Positions 9,970 to 20,275 of a stretch of DNA of 64,000 nucleotides are shown here, in pieces. This stretch comes from Elymus sibiricus (Eukaryota > Streptophyta > Magnoliopsida > Poales > Poaceae). Below the pieces are notes generated by a model. That model ran no database searches. It saw nothing but the letters and a program-made list of their open reading frames with translations, and was not told where the DNA came from. How positions within the stretch are numbered: the stretch's first letter is position 1; every line of letters starts with the position of its first letter. Made by a program: the position numbers and the translations under genes. The stretch covers positions 140,307,148 through 140,371,147 of the forward strand of contig CM077665.1 of the NCBI GenBank assembly GCA_039707655.1, read 5' to 3'.

Positions 9970-10631
9970 CAGGGGGAACAATGGGGGACACTAAGGTTTA
10001 CCATCGAGGTTTGCACTTTCATGATCCTTTGGCTAATAGCACATTATTGTGCAATTGCAGGAACCATTCTAATATTTAGGTTTCTAACAATAATTTGGTC
10101 TTGCACATGTAGGTCCTGCCGTAAGAGGTTTAGACCCACTGTTCGACCCATTTTGCATGTGGGGGAAATGATGTGTTCATGAATATCAGTCAAATCAAGA
10201 AACTCAGAAAGATTGTTAAGATAAAGAAACTTGCGACAAAAAACAACAAGTTGTTTGTCTGCACAATGAAGAAGACATCAATGAACTATATGATGGTACT
10301 ATCTCTTTTACCCTATCTTTTTTCCCTTTATGGCATTTCAATTTTCAGAAACAAAATTTACGCATATCTTTGTTTCCAGTCCTTTCCAAAGCAGTTCATC
10401 GATGAGTACGTCTCAAACCACCTGTATGGTCAAGACGCGAGGAAGGTATTCATACAGCACCCACGGTATAATCTTGAAGTCTTCCTCAAGAGGATGAAGG
10501 ATGGGCGGGCAACCATCCACAGGCACTGGCATAAAGTTGCAAGAACCTTCGACAACAGGGAAGGCTCAATATTTGCCTTCCGCTTCAACAATTTTCTAGA
10601 TGAGATTCATCTGTCTATTTACCGTATATGA
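9970..10631 (+). CDS. B3-domain-like gene with at least one intron
   Basis: The last exon (10380-10631) encodes a segment with the order expected of a plant B3 DNA-binding domain: FPKQFIDEYVSNHL at its start, a middle strand (NLEVFLKRMKDGRATIHR), a W in HRHWHKVARTF, then REGSIFAFRF and a closing LDEIHLSIYRI. An 84-bp intron (10296-10379) has GT...TTTCCAG borders, keeps phase and has no stop, so retention would also be tolerated. The previous exon carries a basic stretch (KKLRKIVKIKKLATKNNK numbering from 10189). A further upstream splice acceptor is likely at about 10111 (TGCACATGTAG). The exact start is not fixed; the true 5' exons may be lost. This looks like a host-derived transcription-factor domain carried by the CACTA. 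Confidence 0.45.
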
Positions 10632-11046
10632 TGCTATTTTCCAAAGGTTTTAGATGTTGCATGTGAAACTCGGTCATGTCGTGTAATTGGGTAGGTAGGT
10701 AGTTGTAGGATCACTAGAAGTGTGTGTCTAGAGGGGGGGTGAATAGACTACTTGCAAGAATTAAAACCTAACCTTTTCCCAAGTTAATTGGTTGGCAGAT
10801 TTTAGCAATTATAGCAAGTCTAGCACACCCTACACATGCATGTCAACAAGTATGGCAGCGGAAAGTAAAGACATTGCACATGGAATGAAAGAGTTGAGAT
10901 AGGGAGATCAAACGCATGAGGGACACGAAGATTTTTCCCGTGGTTCCGATAGGTGGTGCTATCGTACGTCCACGTTTATGGAGTCTTCAACCCACGGAGG
11001 GTAACGGTCACGAGAGTCCATGGAGGACTCCACCCATAAGGGTCCA

Positions 11047-12702
11047 TGATGTCTACTACACAACCTTCTTCTTGTAGACTCGTGTTGGGCCTCCAAGCGC
11101 AGAGTTTTGTAGGACAGTAGCAAATTTCCCTCAAGTGGATGACCTAAGGTTTATCAATCCGTGGGAGGCGTAGGATGAAGATGGTCTCTCTCAAACAACC
11201 CTGCAACCAAATAACAAAGAGTCTCTTGTGTCCCCAACACACCCAATACAATGGTAAATTGTATAGGTGCACTAGTTCGGCGAAGAGATGGTGATACAAG
11301 TGTAATATGGATGGTAGATATAGGTTTTTGTAACCTGAAAATATAAAAACAGCAAGGTAGCAAGTAACAAAAGTGAGCAAAAACGATATTGCAATGCTTG
11401 ACAACAAGGCCTAGGCTTCATACTTTCACTAGTGCAAGTTCTCTCAACAATACTGACATAGTTGAATCATATGTAAATCCCTCACGTGCGACAAAGAGTT
11501 CACTCCAAAGTCACAAATAGCGGAGAACAAACAAAAAAATTATTGTATGGTACAAAACCACCTCAAAGTTATCTTTTCCGATCAATCGTATGAGCTATCC
11601 CTATAAGTGTCACGAACAGCCCTAGAGTTCATACTAAAATAACACCTTAAGATACACATCAACCAAAACCCTAATGTCACCTAGATACTCCAATGTCACC
11701 ACGAGTACCCATGGGCTTGATTATTCGATATGCATCACACAATTTCAGATTCATCATGTTCAATCCAACACAAAGAACTTCAAAGAGTGCCCCAAAGTTT
11801 CTACCGGAGAGTCAAGACGAAAACGTGTGCCAACCCCTATGCATAGATTCCCAAGGTCACGGAACCCGCAAGTTGATCACCAAAACATACATCAAGTGGA
11901 TCAATAGAACATCCCATTGTCACAACGGATATCCCATCACAAGACATACATCATGTGTTCTCAAATCCTTTAAAGACTCAATCCGATAAGAAAACTTCAA
12001 AGGGAAAACTCAATTCATCACAAGAAGATAGAGAGGGGAAAACTCCATATGATTCATCTATATCAATAAAGATCGCGATACATCAAGATCATGGCATCTC
12101 AAGAACACGAGAGAGAGAGATCAAACACATAGCTACTGGTACATACCCTCAGCCCCGAGGGTGAACTACTCCCTCCTCGTCATGGAGACCGCCAGGATGA
12201 TGAAGATGGCCTCCGGTGATGGTTTCCCCCTCCGGCAGGGTGCCAGAACGGGCTCCCGATTGGTTTTTCGTGGCTACAGAGGCTTGCGGCGGCGGAACTC
12301 CCGATCTAGGTTTCTTTCTGGGGGTTTTGGTATTTATAGGAATTTTTGGCGTCGGTCTCACGTCAAGGGGGTACCCGAGGGGCCCACAAGCCAGGGGGCG
12401 CGCCCTAGGGGGGGCGCGCCCCCTAGGCTTGTGGCTGCCTCGGGACTCCTCTCTGGTATCTTTTTGCTCCAGTATTTTTTATATTTTCCAAAAATATTCT
12501 CCGTAAATTTTTATTCCGTTTGGACTCCGTTTGATATTCCTTTTCTGCGAAGGAAGAAACAGAAACTGGCACTGGGCTCTAGGTTAATAGGTTAGTCCCA
12601 AAAATAATATAAAATAGCATATTAATGCATATAAAACATCCAAAACAGATAATATAATAGCATGGAACAATCAAAAATTATAGATACGTTGGAGACGTAT
12701 CA
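11047..12702 (-). repeat. Element A 3' LTR, full length
   Basis: 1656 bp, nearly identical to the LTRs of element B read on the other strand. Minus-strand TATA box at 12331-12338 (TATTTATA on the plus strand). A GC-rich imperfect palindrome, GGGGCGCGCCCTAGGG-like, lies at 12395-12425. Short ORFs such as 12161-12595 run through LTR DNA and are not genes. Confidence 0.9.
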
Positions 12703-15700
12703 AGCATCCCCAAGCTTAATTCCTGCTCGTCCTCGAGTAGGTAAATGATAAAAACAGAATTTTTGATGTGGAATGCTACCTAACATATTCATCCATGTAA
12801 TTTTCTTTATTGTGGCATGAATATTCAGATCCATAGGATTCAAAACAAGAGTTTAATATTGACATAAAAACAATAATACTTCAAGCATACTAATAAAGCA
12901 ATCATGTCTTCTCAAAATAACATGGCCAAAGAAAGTTATCCCTACAAAATCATATAGTCTGGCTATGCTCCATCTTCATCACACAAAGTATTAAATCATG
13001 CACAACCCCGATTTTAGCCAAGCAATTGTTTCATACTTTAGTGTTCTCAAACTTTTTCAACTCTCACGCAATACATGAGCGTGAGCCATGGACATAACAC
13101 TATAGGTGGAATAGAATATGGTGGTTGTGGAGAAAACAAAAAGAAGGAGATAGTCTCACATCAACTAGGCGTATCAACGGGCTATGGAGATGCCCATCAA
13201 TAGATATCAATGTGAGTGAGTAGGGATTGCCATGCAACGGATGCACTAGAGCTATAAGTGTATGAAAGCTCAAAAAGAAACTAAGTGGGTGTGCATCCAA
13301 CTCGCTTGCTCACGAAGACCTAGGGCAATTTGAGGAAGCCCATCATTGGAATATACAAGCCAAGTTCTATAATGAAAAATTCTGACTAGTATATGAAAGT
13401 GACAATATAGGAGACTCTCTATCATGAAGATCATGGTGCTACTTTGAAGCACAAGTGTAGAAAAAGGATAGTAGCATTGCCCCTTCTCTCTTTTCTCTCA
13501 TTTTTTTGTTTTTTTTGTGGGCTTCTTTGGCCTCTCTTTTTTATTTGGGCTTCTTTGGCCTCTTTTATTTTTTGTAAAGTCCAGAGACTCATCCCAACTT
13601 GTGAGGGAATCATAGCTTCCATCATCCTTTCCTCACATGGGACAATGCTCTAATAATGATGATCATCACACTTTTATTTACTTACAACTCAAGAATTACA
13701 ACTCGATACTTAGAACAAAATATGACTCTATATGAATGCCTCCGGCGGTGTACCGGGATGTGCAATGACTCAAGAGTGACATGTATAAAAAATATGAACG
13801 GTGGCTTTGCCACAAATACGATGTCAACTACATGATCATGCAAAGCAATATGACAATGATGATGCGTGTCATAAACGGAATGGTGGAAGTTGCATGGCAA
13901 TATATCTCGGAATGGCTATGGAAATTCCATAATAGGTAGGTATGGTGGCTGTTTTGAGGAAGGTATATGGTGGGTTTAATGCACCGGCGAAAGTTGCGCG
14001 GTACTAGAGAGGCTAGCAAGGGTGGAAGGGTGAGAGTGCGTATAATCCATGGACTCAACATTAGTCATAAAGAACTCACATACTTATTGCAAAAGTCTAT
14101 TAGTTATCAAAACAAAGTACTACACGCATGCTCCTAGGGGAAGGGTTGGTAGGAGTTAAACATCGCGCGATCCCGACCTCCACACAAAGGAAGGCAATCA
14201 ATAAATAAATCATGCTCCGACTTCGTCACATAACGGTTCACCATACGTGCATGCTACGGGAATCACAAACTTTAACACAAGTATTTCTACCAATCCACAA
14301 TTACTCACTAGCATGTCTCTAATATTACCATCTTTATATCTCAAAACAATCATAAGGAATCAAACTTCTCATAGTATTCAATGCACTTTATATGAAAGTT
14401 TTTATTATATCCCTCTTGGATGCCCATTATATTAGGACTAAATTCATAACCTAAGCAAATTACCATGCTGTTTAGAGACTCTCAAAATAATATAAGTGAA
14501 GCATGAGAGTTCATCAATTTCTATAAAATGAAACCACCGCCGTGCTCTACAAAGATATAAGTGAAGCACTAGAGAAAAATACAAACTACTCCAAAAAGAT
14601 ATAAGTATAGCGCTCCATGAATAGCACGCATCATGTCAACGAATAAAAATTTAGGCTCAACATAGGCTAACCGATAATTGTTGATGAAGAGAGGTGGGAT
14701 GCGTAGCATCCCCAAGCTTAGATGCTTGAGACTTCTTGAAATATTTACTTGGGGTGCCTTGAGAATCCCCAAGCTTGAGCTTTTGTATCTCGTTCAATCC
14801 TCTCATATCCCGGTTTCACCTATTCTCAAAAACTTCATCCACACAAAACTTGAAAAGAACTCGTGAGATAGGTTAGTGCACATAATAATAAATAAACTCT
14901 TTATGTATTGCCAAGACAATTTGCACAATAATTTTCAAACATTAGGTATTGTATACTATCATTTCCAAAATTTATATCTACCAATATAGGCTATGGAAAC
15001 TATAGGATAAGTAGATAACAAAACTATGACAGCAATCTGTCCAAACAGAACAGTCTGTAGCAATTTATGAAAACAGTGTACTTCTGTAACTCAAAAAAAT
15101 TTATGAAAATTTAGTACATACTAAATAATTTATATGACAATACTTTGTAAAAATTTCAGAAACTTTCCACGTTCCAGTAAAATATGAAAATTCAAATACT
15201 ACAGCAAAAGTTTCTGTTTTCACACAGCACATATCAAACATGCAATTCAAGCATCCTAAAGGCAATTCTTGGAACTTTTTATTGAAAAACAAGATTATAA
15301 ATAACACCTAACAGAAAATAACAAAATATAATGACGCTCCAAGCAAAACACATATTATGTGACGAATAAAAATATAGCTCTAAGTAAGATATACCGATAA
15401 TGTTGAAGACGAAAGAGGGGATGCCTTCCGGGGCATCCCCAAGCTTAGACGCTTGAGTCTTCCTTGAATATTACCTTGGGGTGCCTTGGGAATCCCCAAG
15501 CTTAGGTTCTTGTCACTCCTTATTCTCCTCATATCGGTGTCTCACCCAAAACTTGAAAACTTCAATCACACAAAACTTAACGGAACTTCGTGAGATGGGT
15601 TAGTATAATAAAGATAGATCATTCACTTAGGTACTGTCAAGACAAGATTCAGAATTCTTCCCACATGATACCTACTGTATTATACCATTCCCATAATTTA

Positions 15701-16149
15701 TACCATAAAATATAAGCTATGGAAACACTAAAACAAGCAAACTATGCATGCAAAACAGAATCTGTCAAAAACAGAACAGTCTGTGAAGATCTGTAGTGTA
15801 ACTATACTTCCCTGTCTCTAAAAATTCTGAAAAATTAGTAAAACCTGAAGAATTTGTATATCAAGACTGTGTAAAAATTTAATTTCATTATCATGCTCCA
15901 GTAAAAAATGAAAATTCCTGTACTAGAGTCAAAAGTTTCTGTTTTGGTTCAGCATCAATTCTACTCATCTTGTGAGTCATCCCAAAGGCTTTACTTCGCA
16001 CTTTATTGAAATAAAAGGCAAAAAACAAGATTACTACAGTAGCTTAATCATGTGAACACACAAAAATAGAAAGTAAAAGTGTTGGGTTGTCTCTCAACAA
16101 ACGCTTTTCTTGATTGCCTTTTAGCTAGGCATGATGATTTCAATGATGC
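12703..16149 (-). other. Element A internal non-coding region
   Basis: 3.4 kb downstream of the ORF in element orientation with no conserved reading frame. It contains PPT-like motifs at 12704-12717, 14706-14719, 14763-14776, 15433-15446 and 15490-15503, a pyrimidine-rich run at about 13480-13560, and the hairpin GTTGGGTTGTCTCTCAAC at 16081-16098. It matches element B 28450-31706 on the opposite strand in the parts compared. Confidence 0.75.
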
Positions 16150-16935
16150 TCACATAGGAATAATAATTGAAACATGCAAAAGAGCATCATGAATCTCATG
16201 ACAAGCACATTTAAGTCTAACCCACTTCCTATGCATAGGGATTTTGTGAGCAAACAATTTATGGGAGCAAGAATCAACTAGCATAGGAAGGCAAAACAAG
16301 CATAACTTCAAAACTTTGAACACATAGAGAGGAAACTTGATATTATTGCAATTCCTACAAGCATATGTTTCTCCCTCATAATAAATTTCAGTAGCATCAT
16401 GAAGGAATTTTACAATATAACTATCACATAAAGCATCCTTTTCATGATCTACAAGCATAGAGAATTTATTACTCTCCACATAAGCATATTTCTTCTCATT
16501 CATCGTAGTGGGAGCAAACTCAACAAAATAACTATCATGAGATACATGATTGGCATAATCACATTCAATATTAAAATCATGATGACAAGTTTCATGGTTA
16601 CTATCACTATTTATAGCATACATGTCATCATCATAATCATCATAGATAGGAGGCATGCCATCATCATAATAAATTTCCTCATCAAAACTTGCGGGATTAA
16701 AAATATCATCTTCATAAAACATAGCATCCCCAAGCTTGTGGCTTTGCATATCATTAGCATCATGGATATTCAGAGAATTCATACTAGCAACATTGCAATC
16801 ATGCTCATCATTCAAAGAATTATCATTTAGTATTTTCATAATTTCTTCCTCTACCAACTGAGCACAATTTTTGGAATCCTTATTTTCACGAAAGACATTA
16901 TAAAGACGATACAAATGATGCAACCTAAACTCCAT
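16150..16935 (-). CDS. Unknown 261-aa ORF of the A/B/C Gypsy family
   Basis: This is the only intact copy of three in the window. The N-terminus (MEFRLHHLYRLYNVFRENKD) is followed by an acidic, Met/His/Asp-rich middle with a repeated style (FDEEIYYDDGMPPIYDDYDD). The Cys-rich C-terminus contains CRNC, CLFC and KCAC pairs and ends shortly after IHDALL. The paired Cys motifs suggest a metal-binding fold, but I recognise no family; it does not look like gag, protease or RT. It sits directly after the primer site, where gag normally lies, about 100 bp from the 5' LTR. Copies in B and C retain the same order despite frameshifts. Confidence 0.6.
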   Translation of the reverse strand: MEFRLHHLYRLYNVFRENKDSKNCAQLVEEEIMKILNDNSLNDEHDCNVASMNSLNIHDANDMQSHKLGDAMFYEDDIFNPASFDEEIYYDDGMPPIYDDYDDDMYAINSDSNHETCHHDFNIECDYANHVSHDSYFVEFAPTTMNEKKYAYVESNKFSMLVDHEKDALCDSYIVKFLHDATEIYYEGETYACRNCNNIKFPLYVFKVLKLCLFCLPMLVDSCSHKLFAHKIPMHRKWVRLKCACHEIHDALLHVSIIIPM

Positions 16936-17032
16936 TTTTTTGTAGTTTTCTTTTATAAAACCAAACTAGTGAAAAACAAGAAACTAAAAGATTTAATTGC
17001 AAGATCTAAAGATATACCTTCAAGCACTCACC

Positions 17033-17050
17033 TCCCCGGCAACGGCGCCA
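17033..17050 (-). promoter_or_regulatory. Element A primer binding site (tRNA-Asp type)
   Basis: Minus strand reads TGGCGCCGTTGCCGGGGA, 10 nt inside the 5' LTR edge, complementary to the 3' end of plant tRNA-Asp as used by Athila-like Gypsy elements. Confidence 0.85.
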
Positions 17051-17060
17051 GAAAAGAGCT

Positions 17061-18176
17061 TGATGTCTACTACGCAACCTTCTTCTTGTAGACTCGTGTT
17101 GGGCCTCCAAGCGCAGAGTTTTGTAGGACAGTAGCAAATTTCCCTCAAGTGGATGACCTAAGGTTTATCAATCCATGGGAGGCGTAGGATGAAGATGGTC
17201 TCTCTCAAACAACCCTGCAATCAAATAACAAAGAGTCTCTTGTGTCCCCAACACACCCAATACAATGGTAAATTGTATAGGTGCACTAGTTCGGCGAAGA
17301 GATGGTGATACAAGTGTAATATGGATGGAAGATATAGGTTTTTGTAATCTGAAAATATAAAAACAGCAAGGTAGCAAGTAACAAAAGTGAGCAAAAACGG
17401 TATTGCAATGCTTGAAAACAAGGCCTAGGGTTCATACTTTCACTAGTGCAAGTTCTCTCAACAATAATGACATAGTTGAATCATATGTAAATCCCTCACG
17501 TGCGACAAAGAGTTCACTCCAAAGTCACAAATAGCGAAGAACAAACGAAAAAATTATTTTAGGGTACGAAACCACCTCAAAGTTATCTTTTCCGATCAAT
17601 CGTATGAGCTATCCCTATAAGTGTCACGAACAGCCCTAGAGTTCGTACTAAAATAACACCTTAAGATACACATCAACCAAAACCCTAATGTCACCTAGAT
17701 ACTCCAATGTCACCACGAGTACCCATGGGCTTGATTATTCGATATGCATCACACAATTTTAGATTCATCATGTTCAATCCAACACAAAGAACTTCAAAGA
17801 GTGCCCCAAAGTTTCTACCGGAGAGTCAAGACGAAAACGTGTGCCAACCCCTATGCATAGATTCCCAAGGTCACGGAACCCGCAAGTTGATCACCAAAAC
17901 ATACATCAAGTGGATCAATAGAACATCCCAATGTCACCACGGATATCCCATCGCAAGACATACATCAAGTGTTCTCAAATCCTTTAAAGACTCAATCCGA
18001 TAAGAAAACTTCAAAGGGAAAACTCAATTCATCACAAGAAGATAGAGAGGGGAAAACTCCATATGTTTCATCTATATTAATAAGGCTCGCGATACATCAA
18101 GATCGTGCCATCTCAAGAACAGATAATATAATAGCATGGAACAATCAAAAATTATAGATACGTTGGAGACGTATCA
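17061..18176 (-). repeat. Element A 5' LTR with 540-bp internal deletion
   Basis: Matches the 3' LTR of A except that about 540 bp are missing where AAGAAC (18115-18120) joins AGATAATAT (18121). The lost part contains the TATA box and transcription start region, so this LTR should not drive transcription. Confidence 0.88.
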
Positions 18177-18643
18177 GTCCACGAAGTAGCAACCTTGACT
18201 ATTCCATAATGGCTTCCGTCCACGAAGGACTAGCCTCACTATGGGTAGATCTTCACGAAGTAGGCTATCTCCTTGCCCATACAAACTTCTTGGTTCAACT
18301 CCACAACACGAAGTAGGAGGCTCCCAAGCGACACCTAACCAATCTAGGAGGCACCACCCTCCAAAAGGTAATAGGCTCGGTCATGTCGATGAACTCCTTG
18401 CTCTTGTGCTTCAAGATGATAGACTCCTCAACTCACAATCACTCTCTCACAGATTTGGCTATGGTGGAAGAGATTGATTTTGTGGAAAGCAACTTGGGGA
18501 GGCTAGAGATCAAGATTCATATGGATGGAGTGGAATAGCTTGATCTCAACACATGAGTAGGTGGCTCTCTCTCAGAAAATTGGATGGGGCAAGTATGGAA
18601 TAGTTCTGAGTGCTTCTCTTTCGAGTGGGTGGTGGTGAAGGGG

Positions 18644-18651
18644 TATATATA
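18644..18651 (-). promoter_or_regulatory. Copia-1 3' LTR TATA box
   Basis: TATATATA in the context CCTATATATACCCC on the minus strand, located in the LTR as expected for the U3/R boundary. The 5' LTR copy is at 33753-33760. Confidence 0.6.
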
Positions 18652-18689
18652 GGCATCCCCAAAAATCCAACCGTTACACCTAAAGTGGC

Positions 18690-19160
18690 CAACTCGGTGA
18701 CACCGAAGTGTAAAACTCGGTGGTACCGAGTTGCTCCAAAGGTAGCAACTTTTGAATCTCGGTGAGACCGATACAGAAATCTCAGTGGTACCGATAAGAT
18801 GACCAACGGTCAGATTGCACAACTCGGTGAGACCGATTCTCAATTTTCGGTGGTACCAATTCTTGACAACGGCTAACCAGAAAGTTGGTCCAAAACTCGG
18901 TGAGACCAATTCACAAAACTCGGTGGTACCGATTCTTGAGAATGGCTAACCAGAAAGTTGGTCCAAATCTTGGTGAAACCGATTGGCAAAACTCGGTGGT
19001 ACCAATTCTTGAAAATAGGATACCCAAAAGTTGGCAACTGAATTCGGTGGCACCGAATGGAATGATGGTAGTACCGAGATGCTAGGGTTTGGCATGGGAT
19101 CTGTCTAGGGTTTGAATCTCGGTGAGACCGAATAGGAATTGTTGGTCTTACCGATTTGAG
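18690..19160. repeat. Palindromic module array in Copia-1 3' LTR
   Basis: About 14 copies of a module near ACTCGGTGGTACCGAGT, a 7-bp inverted repeat with a 3-bp spacer, alternate with ACTCGGTGAGACCGATT variants. Starts near 18692, 18714, 18757, 18780, 18822, 18846, 18894, 18918, 18967, 18989, 19042, 19064, 19117 and 19143. The array lies upstream of the minus-strand TATA box, in U3, so it may bind regulators. The same array is in the other LTR at 33799-34270. Confidence 0.85.
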
Positions 19161-19514
19161 TGGTAGGGTTCTAGACAGAGTGTTTGTGGGAGTGTTTGTG
19201 GTTTTTTTTGGTGACTATCACTTGTGCACGTGGAGCATCTTGTTCACCAACAGTACCTTACCCCCTTTTAATAGTATTGGCTTTCATATGGACTCAAGGC
19301 GATTTCTCACAAAGTAAAATGTAGAGTCCTCTTGCTTGAAGCTTTGCAAATCCATTTCCTTGCATCTAGGGGTTTCTCCTCACAATCCTTTTTGCCAACC
19401 CATCTCTCTCTATGGACTTTCACCTGAAATACACTAGGTAGAAATATTAGTCCAAGAGACAATGTATGTGGTCATGAATTATCAAAACCACCAAGGGAGC
19501 ATATTGTGCTTTCA

Positions 19515-20275
19515 ATCTCCCCCTTTTTGGTAATTGATGACAACATACAATCAAAGCTTCAAATAAAGATATGCATGGATATAATGAAGACTTTGAAAGA
19601 CACATGACTTAGACTTACTCCCCCTAAAAGTGTGTAATCCCTTTAAAGGATAGTTGCTTTGGAATGCATGGACACACATATAGTAGAAGGGATATAATGA
19701 GTCATGTGTATCTTGGCTATATGCATCAAATATATATGAATGAGGTGTATCCTTGTTCAAGACTTCACTCTTGCAAATAATATGTGCAAGAAGCAAGAGA
19801 TCATCTTGATCAAACACATGATGCATATACTTACCTTGAGTTCTTGAGCATTCTTGTAGTAGAAATACACTTGAGAAAACAATGTTAGGAAACACAAGAG
19901 TATTCTACCAATCAAAAAGCAATAGAGCTCAATAGTACCAAGATGTGGAGAACATGTAGAAGGTAGTATTCCTTAAGATTGATATGTCTCCAAGATCATT
20001 TAGAACTTTCTCCCCTGGATATGAAATAGTAGGTCATCCTCTCCCCCTGAATCTTAGCATGTAGATATTGGGATTGGATAGGGTGAGAAACGTCTAACAT
20101 GAGTAGTCAAATGAAATAAACATATTTTTCTCCCCCTAATTTGGTATTCTCCCCTTGTCTATGTAAGCATAAGCTTTGATATTCTCCCCCTTGATTGTTT
20201 CTCTCCCTTTGCATTGAAGCATGTATCTCCCCCTTTAGCTTTTGAAGCTTTGGTATTTCTCCCCCTTTGGTACTA
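19515..20275 (-). repeat. Copia-1 polypurine tract and repeated PPT-like motifs
   Basis: The tract next to the LTR reads ATCTCCCCCTTTTTGG on the plus strand at 19515-19530, purine-rich on the element strand. Further CTCCCCCT copies follow at about 19618, 20040, 20131, 20182, 20228 and 20261, with weaker CTCCCCTT-type copies at about 20010 and 20152. Multiple PPT-like copies between the last gene and the 3' LTR are a reported Sirevirus trait. Confidence 0.8.

Larger units (their letters stand above)
11047..18176 (-). mobile_element. Element A, non-autonomous Gypsy (LARD-like)
   Basis: The target duplication GTCCA is at 11042-11046 and 18177-18181. In element orientation it begins TGATACGTCTCCAACG and ends GTAGTAGACATCA. 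LTRs are 11047-12702 (3' LTR, 1656 bp) and 17061-18176 (5' LTR, 1116 bp). A tRNA-Asp primer site is at 17033-17050. Internal DNA of 4358 bp carries one unknown ORF (16150-16935) and no pol. Five copies of the PPT-like motif are present. It must rely on enzymes from another Gypsy element. Confidence 0.92.
10704..19514 (-). repeat. Copia-1 3' LTR, split by element A
   Basis: LTR parts are 10704-11046 and 18182-19514, with element A and its 5-bp duplication between. It carries a TATA box on the minus strand (18644-18651) and the palindromic module array. It matches 25516-34623 after both insertions are removed. Confidence 0.9.

Noticed and set aside
12161..12595. 144-aa ORF (also seen at 26034-26432 and 31883-32176)
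   Set aside because: Recurs only because it lies in the LTRs of A and B; it crosses the TATA and GC-palindrome region and has no protein-like conservation.
17033..17050. tRNA-Asp gene fragment
   Set aside because: Only the 18 nt complementary to the tRNA 3' end are present, at the standard distance from an LTR; it is a primer binding site. I found no complete tRNA or rRNA gene.
18690..19160. CRISPR-like array
   Set aside because: Repeats are short palindromic modules with irregular spacing inside a plant Copia LTR; no cas genes and the context is eukaryotic.
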